DNA of 64,000 nucleotides from Plantago major (taxonomy: Eukaryota > Streptophyta > Magnoliopsida > Lamiales > Plantaginaceae), in assembly GCA_026545765.1 (NCBI GenBank), contig JAIFAC010000426.1, forward strand, positions 1-64,000, written 5' to 3'. Made by a program: the position numbers and the translations under genes. Within the stretch, counting starts at the first letter, position 1. The number at the start of each line of letters is the position of its first letter. This document shows, piece after piece, positions 49,002 through 60,799 of the stretch. The notes under the pieces were generated by a model that saw nothing but the letters and a program-made list of their open reading frames with translations, ran no database searches and was not told where the DNA came from.

Positions 49002-49290
49002 CACTACAAGAAAAGTCGCTTTAGGACTAAATTAGACGGATATTATCCGTCCTAATTTAGGGACTAATCGGCGTGTTTAGGATTTAATTAGGGACGGATA
49101 GCCTCCTCTAATTAGGATTTGATTACATAATCCGTCCCTAATCCGTGCTTACTTAGGGACGAATTATGTAATCCGTCCCTGTTTTAGGGATGGATTTTTT
49201 ATCCGTCCCTAAAACAGTTGACTCGGGAAATTTTAAAAAAAAAAAATTTTACAGAGACGGCTTAGGGACGGATATTTATCCGTCCCTAAA
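49002..49290. repeat. CACTA element 1, left end with subterminal repeats
   Basis: The 13-bp terminal repeat is followed by direct and inverted copies of TTAGGGACGGAT / ATCCGTCCCTAA, about eight in 280 bp. In En/Spm such subterminal motifs are TNPA-binding sites. Confidence 0.85.
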
Positions 49291-50152
49291 ATCCGATATG
49301 AATTACAGAGCACGGGCAGAAGGATTCATTTCCCCATTTCCATCTTCTTTCTTTCTCTCTTTCAACCAATCCGTCCCAAACGTTTTCCGGACAAATCTCG
49401 ACGATTCCGGCCAATCTTGGTCTCGCTTCAAGCTCGGGACAAGGAGCTTGATTGTGCATCAATTTCAACTTTCATCCGCTATTTTCCCTAATTGAAGGTA
49501 TTTTCGCTAAAACCCTTAATTTTTAAAATTTGGGGATTTTATGAATTTCACTAGTTTGATCAATTGTATGTTTATAGGAAGTATAGTAGATAATTTAGCT
49601 TATATTACGATCGTTAGTTTTGAGATGTGCAATTGATATATTTATTGTGAAATTGGATTGCTAGTATGATGTTACTATTATTGTAATTGTGTAGGTATTT
49701 ACTTAGCTATTTTCAGATACGCATTTAGGATTATGAAGATTTAATTGTGTGTTTGGAGACAATTTGGTGATTTTGGTGATTTTAATATAATTTTGGAGTA
49801 TTAACATAAAAACAATCAATAATATTTCCATCTACAATTTGTAATGTTAATATATATATATGGAAGTTTAACTACTATAAAATTGAATTGTAATCGTAAA
49901 ATGCATGTAATTCATTACCAATTGTTACCGTATCATAATTAAAAATGTAATTGTAATTGTAATGAAACTAAATGCGTAATGGAATAAATGTTATAACTAA
50001 AGGATTGAATTGTAATCGAAATGCATGTAATTCATTACCAATTGTTACCGTATCATAATTAAAAATTTAATTGTAATTGTAATGAAACTAAATACGTAAT
50101 TGTATAAATGTTATAAATCTAATAAATTGAGACGCAGGTTAATTGTTGAATT

Positions 50153-53100
50153 ATGAATCCCATTGCTCACGGATGTACCGTCAAGACCGTTAATGGCGTA
50201 ATTCAATCTAGTTTTGTGGAAGGGTTGAAGCCTTCATTGCTTTTGCACTTACACGCACTACTTGAGCCTGGGATGATGAAGTGCCCTTGCAATGCTAACA
50301 AATGTAGGAATAGACAATTTTTGCCTCCTAGAACGGTAGTCGAGCACTTGAAACGTAAGGGGTCTGGGAATGAGTATGTGGTATGGTGTTATCATGGTGA
50401 GGAATCAATACCGCTCATGGACTATGGGAGTATTCCTAAGCGTAAAAGAAGGAAGCAAAATGTGATGGGTAGTACTCAAAATACGCCCACATCCGATGCT
50501 AATCCCGATCATGAGAGGATTGAGCAAATGGTGTATGATGTTGCGGGTCCAGAGTTCATGGACACCGATCGGGATGTGGAGGAGCCACCAATTCGAGGAT
50601 CGTGTTCTTCGACTTGTTGGAATCATCAAAGAAGCCAATTTGGGGTGTCAAGCACACCGAGTTGTCTTTGTTGTCTCGCTAATGAGTTGTAAGGCGAGGG
50701 TGGCCAATCAAGTGAGCTTCAATAACTACATACAATTGTTATCAGTGTCGCTCAACCAAACCTAGTATATACCCACCAACTTTTACCAAGCCAAGAAAAG
50801 ATGCGGGGTCAGCTTATGGTAACCATAGATCGTTGTCCTGATATGTGCATGATCTATCGGGGAGGATGTAGATCTACCAAGTGCAAGTTTTGTGGTAAGG
50901 ACCGCTATAAGCGCTACAAGGAGGGGCTTCAAAGAAACGTCAAGAAAAATCTCCCACATAAGAAAATGTGGTACTTCCTCTAGCACATCGCTTGAAGAGG
51001 TCAGACGCTTCAAGTGCTTGGCCGATAAAATGCGCTGCACAAGGAGAGAGTAAGGAGGCGGATGCAAGGTATAATGGAGCACCCATCGACTCACCGCATG
51101 GAAAGAGTTCGACAAGACATATCCGAGTTTGCAACCAATCTAGAAATGTACGTCAGCTTTGTACGATGGTTTTAACCGCTTGAAGTGACCGAAGTACTTT
51201 TGTTGGCTACCATGCCGACACTGCATAACCCGCCGTGAGTGCATGAAGGAACCGCTCATGTTCTCGATCGCTGGTGCGGGCCACCGATCCAGATGTAAGT
51301 CGATGTGTTCTTGCAAATCTTAATTAAGGAGCTGATTGTGGGAAAATGGTATCCCCGCATATGATGTGTCAACGAAGAAGAACTTTACCTTGAGAGCAAG
51401 ACTATTGTGGACCGTGAGTGATTTTCCGCTTATTCAATGCTATCCGAAGGAAAACTGCAGTTTTCATACTTGTCCACATTGTTTGGAGGACACCGATGCA
51501 TCTGCATCAAGGAGAGCGGAAAGAATCTTGGTTTGACTGCCATCGTAGGTTTCTACCAAGGAACCATCCGCTTAGGAAGAACAAGACTCAATTTTGAAGA
51601 ACAAGCCCTCCGAGACAACTTATCGGGTGCATGATACTCATGGAGATTGATAGTCGGGTCTTATGAAAGTGGCTGAACTTGGGTGGAGAAGCATAACAAG
51701 AAAATTGAGAAAAATGTGGATGGAAGAAGAGAAGCATCTTCCGACTCGCTTTATCGAGCAATCTTCTTATACGCCACATGTTCGATTTCATGCACATTGA
51801 GAAGAATGTGTTCGAGAACCGCTTCAACACGATTTGTAACATTCCTAAAGACAAAGGATAACGTTAAATCTAGAGCCGGCCGAGTCGATACATGGTGTAA
51901 AAGGCCCGAGTTGACAACGCGAATGAGAAGGGCAAGGCTCAAGGCATGTTACACGATTGATAATCAATCTAGGAACAAGTCGCTTGATCGGGTTAGGGAT
52001 TGAAGTTTCCACAATTATGCCTCAAAGTCATGATGTGGATTTGAAGAAGACGAAGATGTATGGAATGAAGAGCCACGATTGTCATGTGTTTATGGAGCGG
52101 CTTCTCCATTGCATTTCGAGAACCGCTACCTAAACTCAGTATGGATGGCTCTCACCGAAATGAGCTTATTTTTCAAGAATTTATGCGCAAGGGTGGTTGA
52201 TGATCAAGTGTTAGCAAACCTTGAAAGCAACATACCATTGATTCTGTGCAAGCTCGAGCGTATCTTCCCACCGAGCTTCTTTAATTCTATGGAACACTTG
52301 CCGCTTCACCTCCCACACGAAGCGAGGTTTGCTGGACCGGTTCAATATCGATGGATGTATCCATTTGAAAGGTGTGTAATATATGAAGACAATCATTCAA
52401 TTCAAATGTCTGAAATTTCCAAAGTCACATTATATTACCCAAAAGTATATGCATTGCAGGTACTTGGGAAAATTGAAGAGGTATGTCAGCAACAAAGGTA
52501 GGCCTGAAGGATCGATGGCCAATGCATACGTGTGAGAGGAAGTCAACCTTCGCCCTATTACTTTGGAGACCACGCCCACAAAGGCATCTAGGCCGCCTCA
52601 AACGCAGTATACATTCAAGTTCAAGAGGATGATGATGATGCTATTTCTATTTTAGGGTCTCGTGGAGACCTATGGGGAAGAAAATACATCATGGTCGAAT
52701 GATAAGGAAATGTTGTACCAAAGATATGTCCTCTCGAATCGCATCAAGTTGATGAATTTATGGTGAAATTTGCTGGGTGAGTAGCTTTCTTACTAGGGGC
52801 TTCATGAATTTGAATATCTAACTACTAGTTAATTAATCATGCATACCAATCGTTTCCACAGGGAGTTCAAAGAGCGTTGTCTGGAGAAGAATCCAATATT
52901 GACAGATGATGAGATTGAGTCACAACTTGAAGCGAAATTGGAAACAGAATTCCCACCTTGGTTCAAGGAGTATGTCGAGATCCTATCAACAACATCACAT
53001 CTCCTTACTTAGTAGCTCTAGCGGAGGGACCAAATGTAAAGGTCTCCACATTCTCATCGTATATAGTCAATGGTCTTAGGTTCGACACGTTGAATCTAAC

Positions 53101-53420
53101 ACGATCAAGGCCACAAGCAATTCAGGTGTGTGTTAGTGGGCAAGATCCGTCTGATTTGTATGATTTCTACGGAAGTTGAAGCGAATCGTGCGGCTTGAAT
53201 ATTCGGTTTGCCTTTGAAAAGAACCTTCTGCTTGATGTCGATCGGTATGATCCTACTCACCGGTACGAGGAAGCACGAAAAGATGAGATGGTTGACATTA
53301 ACCATAGGAGGAGGTACCGGCACGAACCGCTTATCTTCGCTACTCAAGCACGCCAAGTGGTATTCATTGAATATCCAAGCCCGAACGTGACAAGGCATCG
53401 TTGGTCATGATACACATATA
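50153..53420 (+). pseudogene. CACTA element 1 transposase (TNP2/TNPD-like), broken
   Basis: The first open exon (50153-50692) has the transposase-associated domain: FVEGLKPSLLLH, MKCPCNANKCRNRQFLPP, VVEHLKRKGSGNEYVVWCYHGEE, then MVYDVAGPEFMD. The Transposase_21 catalytic region follows in scattered frames (about 50800-51900: MRGQLMVTIDRCPDMCM-like, a DVSTKKNFTLRARLLWTVSD block at 51360, CPHCLEDTDA, and a MHIEKNVFEN block near 51790). Next come a DUF4218-like part (about 52050-52500: VWMALTEMSLFFKNLCARVV, LCKLERIFPPSFFNSMEHL, AGPVQYRWMYPFERC) and a DUF4216-like part (52950-53420: VSTFSSYIVNGLRFDTLN, QDPSDLYDFYG, RQVVFIEYPS). Domain order is complete for CACTA TNP2, but many frameshifts and stops split the catalytic core. 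Confidence 0.85.
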
Positions 53421-53724
53421 CGGCCCGCCCGTAGTAGAGTACGTTAAGAAGGACGACTCAATTACCAACTCGTATCAAGAAGAGGTTGTTGATGAAACAA
53501 TGAAATGTTGTACATGCTCCCGATGAGTACATCGAAATGCATGAAGACCAATATGTAGACTTAACCACGGGCGAGGAGGACGAGGGTATGTGTATACTGG
53601 TGGTTCTTGATTACAACTTGTTACTACAACTTGTTATATATGCTTTATTAAGTGTCTATTATATATGTTTTACCTGCCAATTCATCTCGTCTTTCTTACT
53701 AACACTTGTTGTATGAATTTGCAG

Positions 53725-55673
53725 ATGCCGAGGCATAGGAGGTCCACATACCGTCCACCGGCCATTAGTGGTACTAGTGGTGGTCCTGATGCGGGTAGCC
53801 CTTCGGGGGGCTATGACATTGGCGGGAGTTCACAGTCACATGTGCCTGAGAATCCCACTGGCTCGAGCGTGGGGATGTCACCCATGTTTGCTGACTTATC
53901 CTCCGACGGGTGTCCCTACACCGCTCGACACATTGCTAGTTGAATGGGAAGCTTTTTGTTCCCGAACGGGAAGAAGTAAGTATTATGCATTTGTAGAACA
54001 TAACTTCATATACTTACTAAATGTTACATGAATATACTAATAAAGGTTGTTTCATGTCTATCTCATTTGTAACAGGCTTTGGCCACCGGGTGCCTCCGAA
54101 AATCTTGGTAAGATTATAAGACTTCGAAGGGAGAAGCCGTGAAGAAGGAGGGAGAAGTGGTCTACGCCTCGAGAGGATGAAGCATCATTATTTTGATGAG
54201 ATGCGGGTAAGCTTAAATGTTACAAAGCTTTATCCATGTTCTTTGACTTGTTGTGCTGATTGAGTGGTATGTTAGCCACTGTACTTGGGTGATATGTTAG
54301 TCACCATTGTGTTAGTAAATTGTTGTGCTGATTTCGTGGTATGTTAGCCACTGTACTTGGGTGATATGTTAGTCACCATTACTGAACTTGTTGTGCTGAT
54401 TTCGTGGTATGTTAGCCATCGATTGGGTGATATGTTAGTCACCATTGTGTTAGTAAATTTTAGGACAATTTGAGTGGTATGTTAGCCACTGTAATTGAGT
54501 GATATGTTAGTCACTGTTCTTTCACACTGTGTTGATTGAGTGGTATGTTAGCCACTGTACTTGGGTGATATGTTGTTAGTCACCATTACTGAACTTGTTG
54601 TACTGATTTCGTGGTATGTTAGCCACTGTACTTGGGTGATATGTTAGTCACCATTACTGAACTTGTTGTGCTGATTTCGTGGTATGTTAGCCATCAGATT
54701 GTGTTTACTTTAAATTCCATTTTCATTAATCTATTTGCTTGCTACTTATGGAAATGTTGTAGAAGTACTACTATTTCAATGCCCTCATTCCCCAACCGTG
54801 GCTGCTTAGACTGGGTCGTCGAGTGTTATAAGAGGATGGTTTGCAACATGAAAGCCTCGGTAAAGCCGCAGTGGATGGGGATGATGAGGGCACGCTGGCA
54901 GTAATCGAGAGATCCTTCGTCATGGACATGGCGGAGAAGAACAGAGCGAACCGTCGACCGAGGCGCGAGATGGTACAGTAACCTGCATCATTACGGGTCG
55001 CGTCGTTATTACGCATCACCAGATGTCGGTTAGTATATATGTTATTTCGACTTGCAATATGATTTGTACTTATGTTTTTTGCTTTCATTTCTAACAACTT
55101 TCTACTTGTTTCGCATGTTCTTCACCTCCATGCCGGGAGCCCACTACCGCTTCTTCACCACTTCAAGAAGGCAAAATGAAGAATGGCATGTGGACCGATC
55201 TAGGCCCTGAGCAAATTGGGGTATGTTTCTTTGTTAAGGTTCACATTTATATTTGTGTATATTATGGCTCGAGCGTATCTTCCTAAAATCAGATCTCATT
55301 TCGTATGCACTACACTATTGCAGACTGAGGTGGAGCGGATTATGGAGGAGAGGATGATCGATGGTCATGAACTCACAATTCGAGAGCAGGACCAAATATT
55401 CTTCCAAGTTAATCCGATGGATGCTAAGGGTCGAGTGTATGGGCTCGGCAGTTTGGGCCCTTCGTTGACACCCGGTGGTAGCCCGTGTCGCAGGCATCCT
55501 CATCACATGAAAATTTCTACACTCAAGAGCAGGTGAATGAGCTGATGAATCCTCTCAAGCAAACGATCGATCAACTTCTAGAGCAGCAAGCTCATATCAC
55601 TCGTCGGATGGATGAGATGGCACAACAGATGTTCGCTGCGAACCAACAACCACCGCCTCCTCCCGGTTCTTAG
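53725..55673 (+). pseudogene. CACTA element 1 second gene (TNPA-like, Ptta/En/Spm family)
   Basis: ATG follows a TTGCAG acceptor: MPRHRRSTYRPPAISGTSGG. Later exons include CYKRMVCNMKASVKPQWM (near 54820), MDMAEKNRANRRPR (near 54920) and the C-terminal part: ELTIREQDQIFFQVNPMDAK, GRVYGLGSLGPSLTPGGS, then EQVNELMNPLKQTIDQLLEQ and a proline-rich end at 55673. This is the plant transposase Ptta/En/Spm family, which binds element ends and assists TNP2. A frameshift lies near 55490 between the GLGSLG block and the coiled tail. An intron-like stretch of about 480 bp holds a hairpin minisatellite. Confidence 0.75.
54245..54700. repeat. Tandem hairpin minisatellite in CACTA element 1
   Basis: About 13 units alternate between two forms, GTGG-TATGTTAG-CCAC and GGTGA-TATGTTAG-TCACC. 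Each is a short stem around the same eight-base loop. A third form, AGTGA-TATGTTAG-TCACT, occurs near 54500. It lies between coding exons of the TNPA-like gene. Also present in CACTA element 2. Confidence 0.9.
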
Positions 55674-55869
55674 ATGCTCATGTACTTACGTTGTTCTAGA
55701 TACATACTTTTCACACTATTCATTTTATTTGGATATTTAGTCTTTTGTTCGGATATTTTATCGAATCTCTATTTTAATTAATGCAATTTTATCACTTTCG
55801 GGTATATTATCTACGACTACATTGTAAAACAGGTGAAATGTAAAAAACATAAAAATAAAAAAATTAAAA

Positions 55870-56109
55870 AAAAACCAGTTTAGGGACGGATATTATCCGT
55901 CCCTAAACCATCCCGTTGATTAGGGACGGATTTATCCCGTCCCTAACCTTAGGGACGGAAAACATATCCGTCCCTAAAGGGTTAGAGACGCCCGTTTTAA
56001 GGACGGGCGTCCCTATCCGTCCCTAATCCATCCCTAACGGATTAGGGACGAATCGCTGATGGTTTAGGGACGGATAAATCCGTCCCTAAACGTTGGTTTT
56101 TTTGTAGTG
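55870..56109. repeat. CACTA element 1, right end with subterminal repeats
   Basis: About nine copies, in both orientations, of TTAGGGACGGAT-like words, ending with the terminal repeat TTTTTTTGTAGTG. Mirrors the left end. Confidence 0.85.
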
Positions 56110-56112
56110 CGA

Positions 56113-57584
56113 GGTGGGTCTTGGTCCGAGATTGCAACTTGGAGTTCCGAATTCGATTTCTGTTCCGGTGAAGTAATTTCCGTCGATATGAGGTTGACGG
56201 TGGTTCCGTATTGATATTTTCATAGACATTTGTGCAGTCCAAAGTTATTGTTCTTTTTGTTCGAGGCGACAATCTTATTTTTACGAAATTGTGCCACCGA
56301 TTCGGATCTGCCATAGTACCGAAGCAATGCTCGCCTCCCTTATGCCCTGCTTAAATCTTTGATATGTTAGTGACTTCGGCTCGTTTCTAGTCCGAGCCCG
56401 TTGTTCACCATGCTCGAAGTTTTGTATCTAGTCATGGTTTCGGATCAACTCGACTAAATTCAACAACCGCCGTGCTCATATTTCGGATTTGCAATTCCGG
56501 TCAAGGGATATAGTCCGATTTGCTTTTTCTTGCTCGAGCTATGGTCTCACTATTCACCCGCTCCACATCCCAAAGACTTGAGGCGGAGGCGAGGAGCAGA
56601 GGTGAGGGCGCAAAAGGGCAAGCTTGTATATCGACCTTTGCCTTTCTCCGACTTGTTTTGTGGAGTTCCGTCCGATGTTATTCTCAATTCCAAGATCTTG
56701 AACGATGTTAGTCTGGTCCGTCACGTACCGAGACGATCGTTGTCTATATGCTCCTCCGCCTTTTCTAATATCCGGATCTTGATGCTTTTGTACTGACTTC
56801 GCGGATTTTGTCCGGCCAAGATACGGATTCTATCGTTCTTGGCCGTGCTCAATCCGAGCTTCTTCTCTATTTTTAGTTCGAATTGATGTTTCATCACCTT
56901 TAGTTTGAAGTAGTATTTTGTTTGCTCAATCTCAGCCAATTGACCGCATGGGCTCTTGTTCGCTTGCCGTCATTGCTCGAGGTTCCGCATCGCTCATAGC
57001 TTCAGCCCGATTCTTTATTTTGTTCGATTTCAATTTTTTCGGGCCATCAAGCTCGAGGTTTGTGCTGTTCGAGCTCCTCTTCGCTGTTGAATTCAAGCCG
57101 TAGTCCGAGGAACTTTTAGCGTTGCTCAATTAGTGAGTTTTGAGGTAGGAGTCGATTCAATCGCTATAGGTCCGAAGTTTCGCAGTAGTTTCACCAAGTC
57201 ACCGCCCCGTAAACTGCTCCAGACGTGTCTAAATTTTGGATCTGCTCGCCGCCACCGAGCCGGCTTATTATTGCCGATCCGGAGTTGAGTTAACTCTTTT
57301 GCTTTTTATTCAACACTTGTAATTCTCAAGAGTGTTGTTGTTGTTGTTCGAAGCGTGTTCATGTTCGATGTTGGAGTTTGTGCTTACTGTTGTTCTTGTC
57401 CGAAGCGAGCTGTTCGAACTTACAGCTTCTTGTCCGAGTCTCACAACCAAGCTAATTTTCGCCTGATCCCTGTGCTTTAGTTTGGATTTGAGACGTCTAA
57501 TAGTCCTTTCTGGTCTGAGTCTCGCTCTAAGTTTGCTATAGTTCGGACCTCCTTTGTTTGTTACAGTTCGTATATGCTTCTACG
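56113..57584 (-). mobile_element. Interior of Gypsy-like element copy 2, no domain recognised
   Basis: GC-richer than the flanks, many CGAG/CTCG words, and no conserved retroelement domain seen. It continues into the 24-bp minisatellite. Confidence 0.4.
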
Positions 57585-58245
57585 GGTCCGAGGAGACGGT
57601 GAGGACCGGCTCCGAGGAGATGGTGAGGACCTGCTCCGAGGAGAGGGTAAGAACCGGGTCCGAGGCGACGGTGACGACCTGCTCTGAAGAGATGGTAAGA
57701 ACCGGGTCTGAGGCGACGGTGAGGACCTGCTCCGAGGAGATGGTGAGAACCGGGTCCAGGTGATGGTGAGGACCGACTCTGAGGAGATGGTGAGGACCTG
57801 CTCTGAGGAGATGGTGAGAACCTGCTCCGAGGAGATGGTAAGAATTGGGTCCAGGCGACGGTGAGAATCGACTCCGAGGAGATGGTGAGGACCTGCTCCG
57901 AGGAGATGGTGAGAACCTGCTCGGAGGAGATGGTGAGAACCTGCTTCGAGGAGATGTTAAGAACCGGGTCCAGGCGACGGTGAGGACCGACTCCGAGGAG
58001 ATGGTGAGGACCTGCTCCGAGGAGATGGTGAGAACTTGCTCCGAGGAGATGGTAAGCACCGGGTCCAGGCGACGGTGAGGATCGGCTCCGAGGAGGTGGT
58101 AAGGACCTGGTCCGAGGCCATGGTAAGAACCTGGACCGAGGACTTGGAAAGAGCCTGCTCCGAGGACTTGGTGAGAGCCTGGTCCGAGGAGACGGTAAGA
58201 ACCTGCTCGGAGGACTTGGTAAGAGCCAGCTCCGAGGAGATGGTC
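57585..58245. repeat. 24-bp minisatellite in LTR element, copy 2
   Basis: About 27 units of the same CTCCGAGGAGATGGTGAGGA-type repeat as 34575-35890, followed by the same unique sequence (TTATCCGGCCTTAGGGAGCC). Unit number is roughly half that of copy 1. The long open frames on both strands are a by-product of the 24-bp period. Confidence 0.9.
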
Positions 58246-58401
58246 TGACCTTATCCGGCCTTAGGGAGCCTAGGATATGGTGCCTAGGACGTGGTCCGAG
58301 GATTGTCCCTAGGGCGTGGTCCTATCCTGCCTTCCTTGGATGATTTTTGCTAAGTGCTCCACTGACCTCATCTTCTTTTGCCTTCTCAAACCTTTTTAGG
58401 A

Positions 58402-58720
58402 CACTACAAGAAAATCCGGAAAATCCGACGTTATGGGGCGACGGATTTTATGCGTCGCCCCATAACGACGGATCGCTAATTGGGGCGACGGATAATAGTT
58501 ATCCGTCGCTTATTAGCGACGGATAACTTATCCGCTACATTGGGCGCCGGATAATAATTACCCGTCGCCCTAGTTTGACTTTAAAAAAAAAAAGCAAATT
58601 ATCAACGACGGATAATTTTATACGTCGTTAATATTTTGATTTAAAAAAAAAAAAACAAACAGGGCGACGGATAGATTATCCGCTACGGGCGACGGATAAC
58701 TATCTGATAGCCCACCGGGT
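58402..58720. repeat. CACTA element 2, left end with subterminal repeats
   Basis: Repeated GGCGACGGATAA / TTATCCGTCGC words in both orientations, about eight copies, after the terminal repeat. They differ in sequence from element 1's GGGACGGAT words but share the ACGGAT core. Confidence 0.85.
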
Positions 58721-59082
58721 CGATTTACGGACACGTGTCCGCTGCCCGCTTTCATATGTTCTACGAGAGCGTAATCTCTCATTTTCTTCATCTTCTTCAT
58801 TCTTCCATCCTCATTTTCTTCTTCTCCTCAATCCGCTTTTCCGTCAATCATCCGTTATTCGCCAATCTTCGTGCCTAATCAAGCTCGTGTGACAAGGAGT
58901 TTGATTCTTCGATCAATTTCATATTTCTACCGATTAATCAAGGTATTTTGGCTAAAACCCTAGTTTTTAAAAATTTGGGAATTTTGTTTATTTTGAACAA
59001 TTTGAGCAATTATATGGATATATGATAAGTATGTAGTAGTTAGTTTAGTTAATTTCATCAATTATATGTAATTTGTTCAATT

Positions 59083-59083
<1 letters not shown>

Positions 59084-59165
<82 letters not shown>

Positions 59166-59245
59166 TGTATGTATGTATGTATGTATGTATGTATGTATGT
59201 ATGTATGTACACACACATACATACATACATATATATATTTATATG
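59084..59245. repeat. (TA)n(TATG)n(ACAT)n microsatellite
   Basis: About 28 TA units, then about 17 TATG units, then a short CATA run and TA again. Lies in the 5' non-coding part of CACTA element 2. Confidence 0.95.
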
Positions 59246-59731
59246 TAATTTGATAGTTAATTTAGTTAATGATATGTATATATGATAGGTATGATATGAA
59301 TGTATGTAGTATGTTAAGTTTGGTATGTATGAATGTATGTAGTTAGTTTGATTTGTGTGTTAAGTATATATAGTTAGTTTAGTTAATTTGATATGTTTGT
59401 TAATTATAGAAGTATGTAGTTTTGATTTGATAAATTTGTATGTTAAGTACGTAATTTGATATGAATATATGTAGTAATTCGATATGTATAGAGTAATTAG
59501 TTAATTTGATATGTAGTTAAGTATATAATATATGTACTAAGAGGTTGAAATGGTTAAAATATATGCCCAATTTTGTAACATATCGAACACTTAATTAATA
59601 ATTAATTTATAAGGAACATATAATAATTAACAATTAACCTCCACAATCTTCTTATCCGAATTGGAATCGATCTAATAAATTAAATACGATCTAATCAATT
59701 GGAACGTGTCAGGTTAAAAATAAAGTATACA

Positions 59732-60735
59732 ATGAATTCCGACCGTTCATGGATGTACGATCATACGGCGGTAAATGGCAGAGTTTCTAGGAGTTTTGTA
59801 GAAGGGGTTAAAGGTTTCATCTCGTTTGCCATGGGACGTCCGGTTTGTGCAACTGGGGGGTTGATAAAGTGTCCTTGCACATTGGAAACCTGCATAAACA
59901 AGCAATTTATGACGCCTACAGCAGTATTCGAGCACTTGCGACGTTACGGATTCATGCATGAGTATCATGTATGGATTCATCACGGTGAGGAAGCACCGTC
60001 CATGGCATACCTCCAATGGAGGGAGAGGCGGGGTTTGGGGCCGCCTATCGAGAATTTCCAGATTGGTTCCGAGCGTATGTCCGGAATCCAATTAACAATG
60101 TCACATGCATATACTTAAAGGCTCTCGCAGAAGGGCCATTCAAAAAGGTCTACACATTCCCAGGTTATATAGTCAATGGCCTTAGGTTCCACACGACTGA
60201 ATGTAACACGGCCATGGCGACAAGCAACTCCGGGGTGTGTGTTAAGGGTGCAGAAGATTATAGAGACGCTACTTTGTTTGATTTCCACGGCAAGCTAAAA
60301 CGAATTGTGAGGATTGAATATTCTGGCTTGCCATTGAAATGAACCTTCTTGTTTGATGTTGAGTGGTATGATCCTAATCCAGGAGGTACGAGGAAGAACG
60401 AGCAGTATGAAATGGTTGATGTGAACCAAAAGAAGAGGTACCGAACCAAGTATGAACCATTTATTCTCAAGCACTGCATACAAGTGGTGTTTCTTGAATA
60501 TCCAAGCAGGAAACGCGATAAGGGGGAATGGTTAGCTGTGGTACCTAATCGTGCTCGCTCGAAAGTGGAGTACATTGAGAAAGACGACTCAATTACCAAC
60601 TCGTACCAACAAGAGGATGTCGATAAACAAGCAGAAGATCCCATAGAAGCAGATGATGAGTTGTTTGATTTGAACGAGGACCAATATGTAGACTTAGAGG
60701 ACGGCGATAATGGTATATTATTACATGTGTTATTA
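59732..60735 (+). pseudogene. CACTA element 2 transposase remnant: N-terminal domain joined to DUF4216, core deleted
   Basis: ATG at 59732 opens a transposase-associated domain: MNSDRSWMYDHTAVNG, FVEGVKGFISFA, LIKCPCTLETCINKQF, VFEHLRRYGFMHEYHVWIHH, GEE. At about 60020 the reading jumps directly, with a frame change, to YREFPDWFRAYVRNPINN and a DUF4216 domain (VYTFPGYIVNGLRFHT, SGVCVKGAEDYRDATLFDFH, then after a stop at about 60340 FDVEWYDPN, YEMVDVNQKKRYRTKYEPF, VVFLEYPSRKRDKGEWL). The Transposase_21 and DUF4218 parts found in element 1 are absent, an internal deletion of at least 2 kb. Cannot catalyse transposition. The remaining parts are better preserved than in element 1. Confidence 0.85.
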
Positions 60736-60799
60736 TAATCTGTTCTGTATTATAACTCGTACTAACACATTTTATTGTATTTATTACATGTTTTTGCAG

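Larger units (their letters stand above)
49002..56109 (+). mobile_element. CACTA (En/Spm) transposon 1, 7108 bp
   Basis: Ends CACTACAAGAAAA and, inverted, CACTACAAAAAAA, flanked by CGA duplications (48999-49001, 56110-56112). Both ends have subterminal repeats of TTAGGGACGGAT. Two genes in the same direction: a TNP2/TNPD-like transposase remnant (50153-53420) and a TNPA-like second gene (53725-55673). The termini and target duplication are intact, but both genes contain breaks, so it is probably immobile unless helped in trans. Confidence 0.95.

Noticed and set aside
54245-54700. CRISPR-like array in the regularly spaced repeats
   Set aside because: Units are hairpins with related, not unique, linkers, in a plant transposon gene; no cas genes and a eukaryotic context.
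57554-58248. Open frames on both strands with VLTISSEQ-like or VRTCSEE-like repeats
   Set aside because: Same minisatellite in the second LTR-element copy; composition artefact.
59045-59285. Tyr-Ile and Cys-Met-Tyr-Val repeat frames on both strands
   Set aside because: Read from the TA/TATG microsatellite in CACTA element 2.
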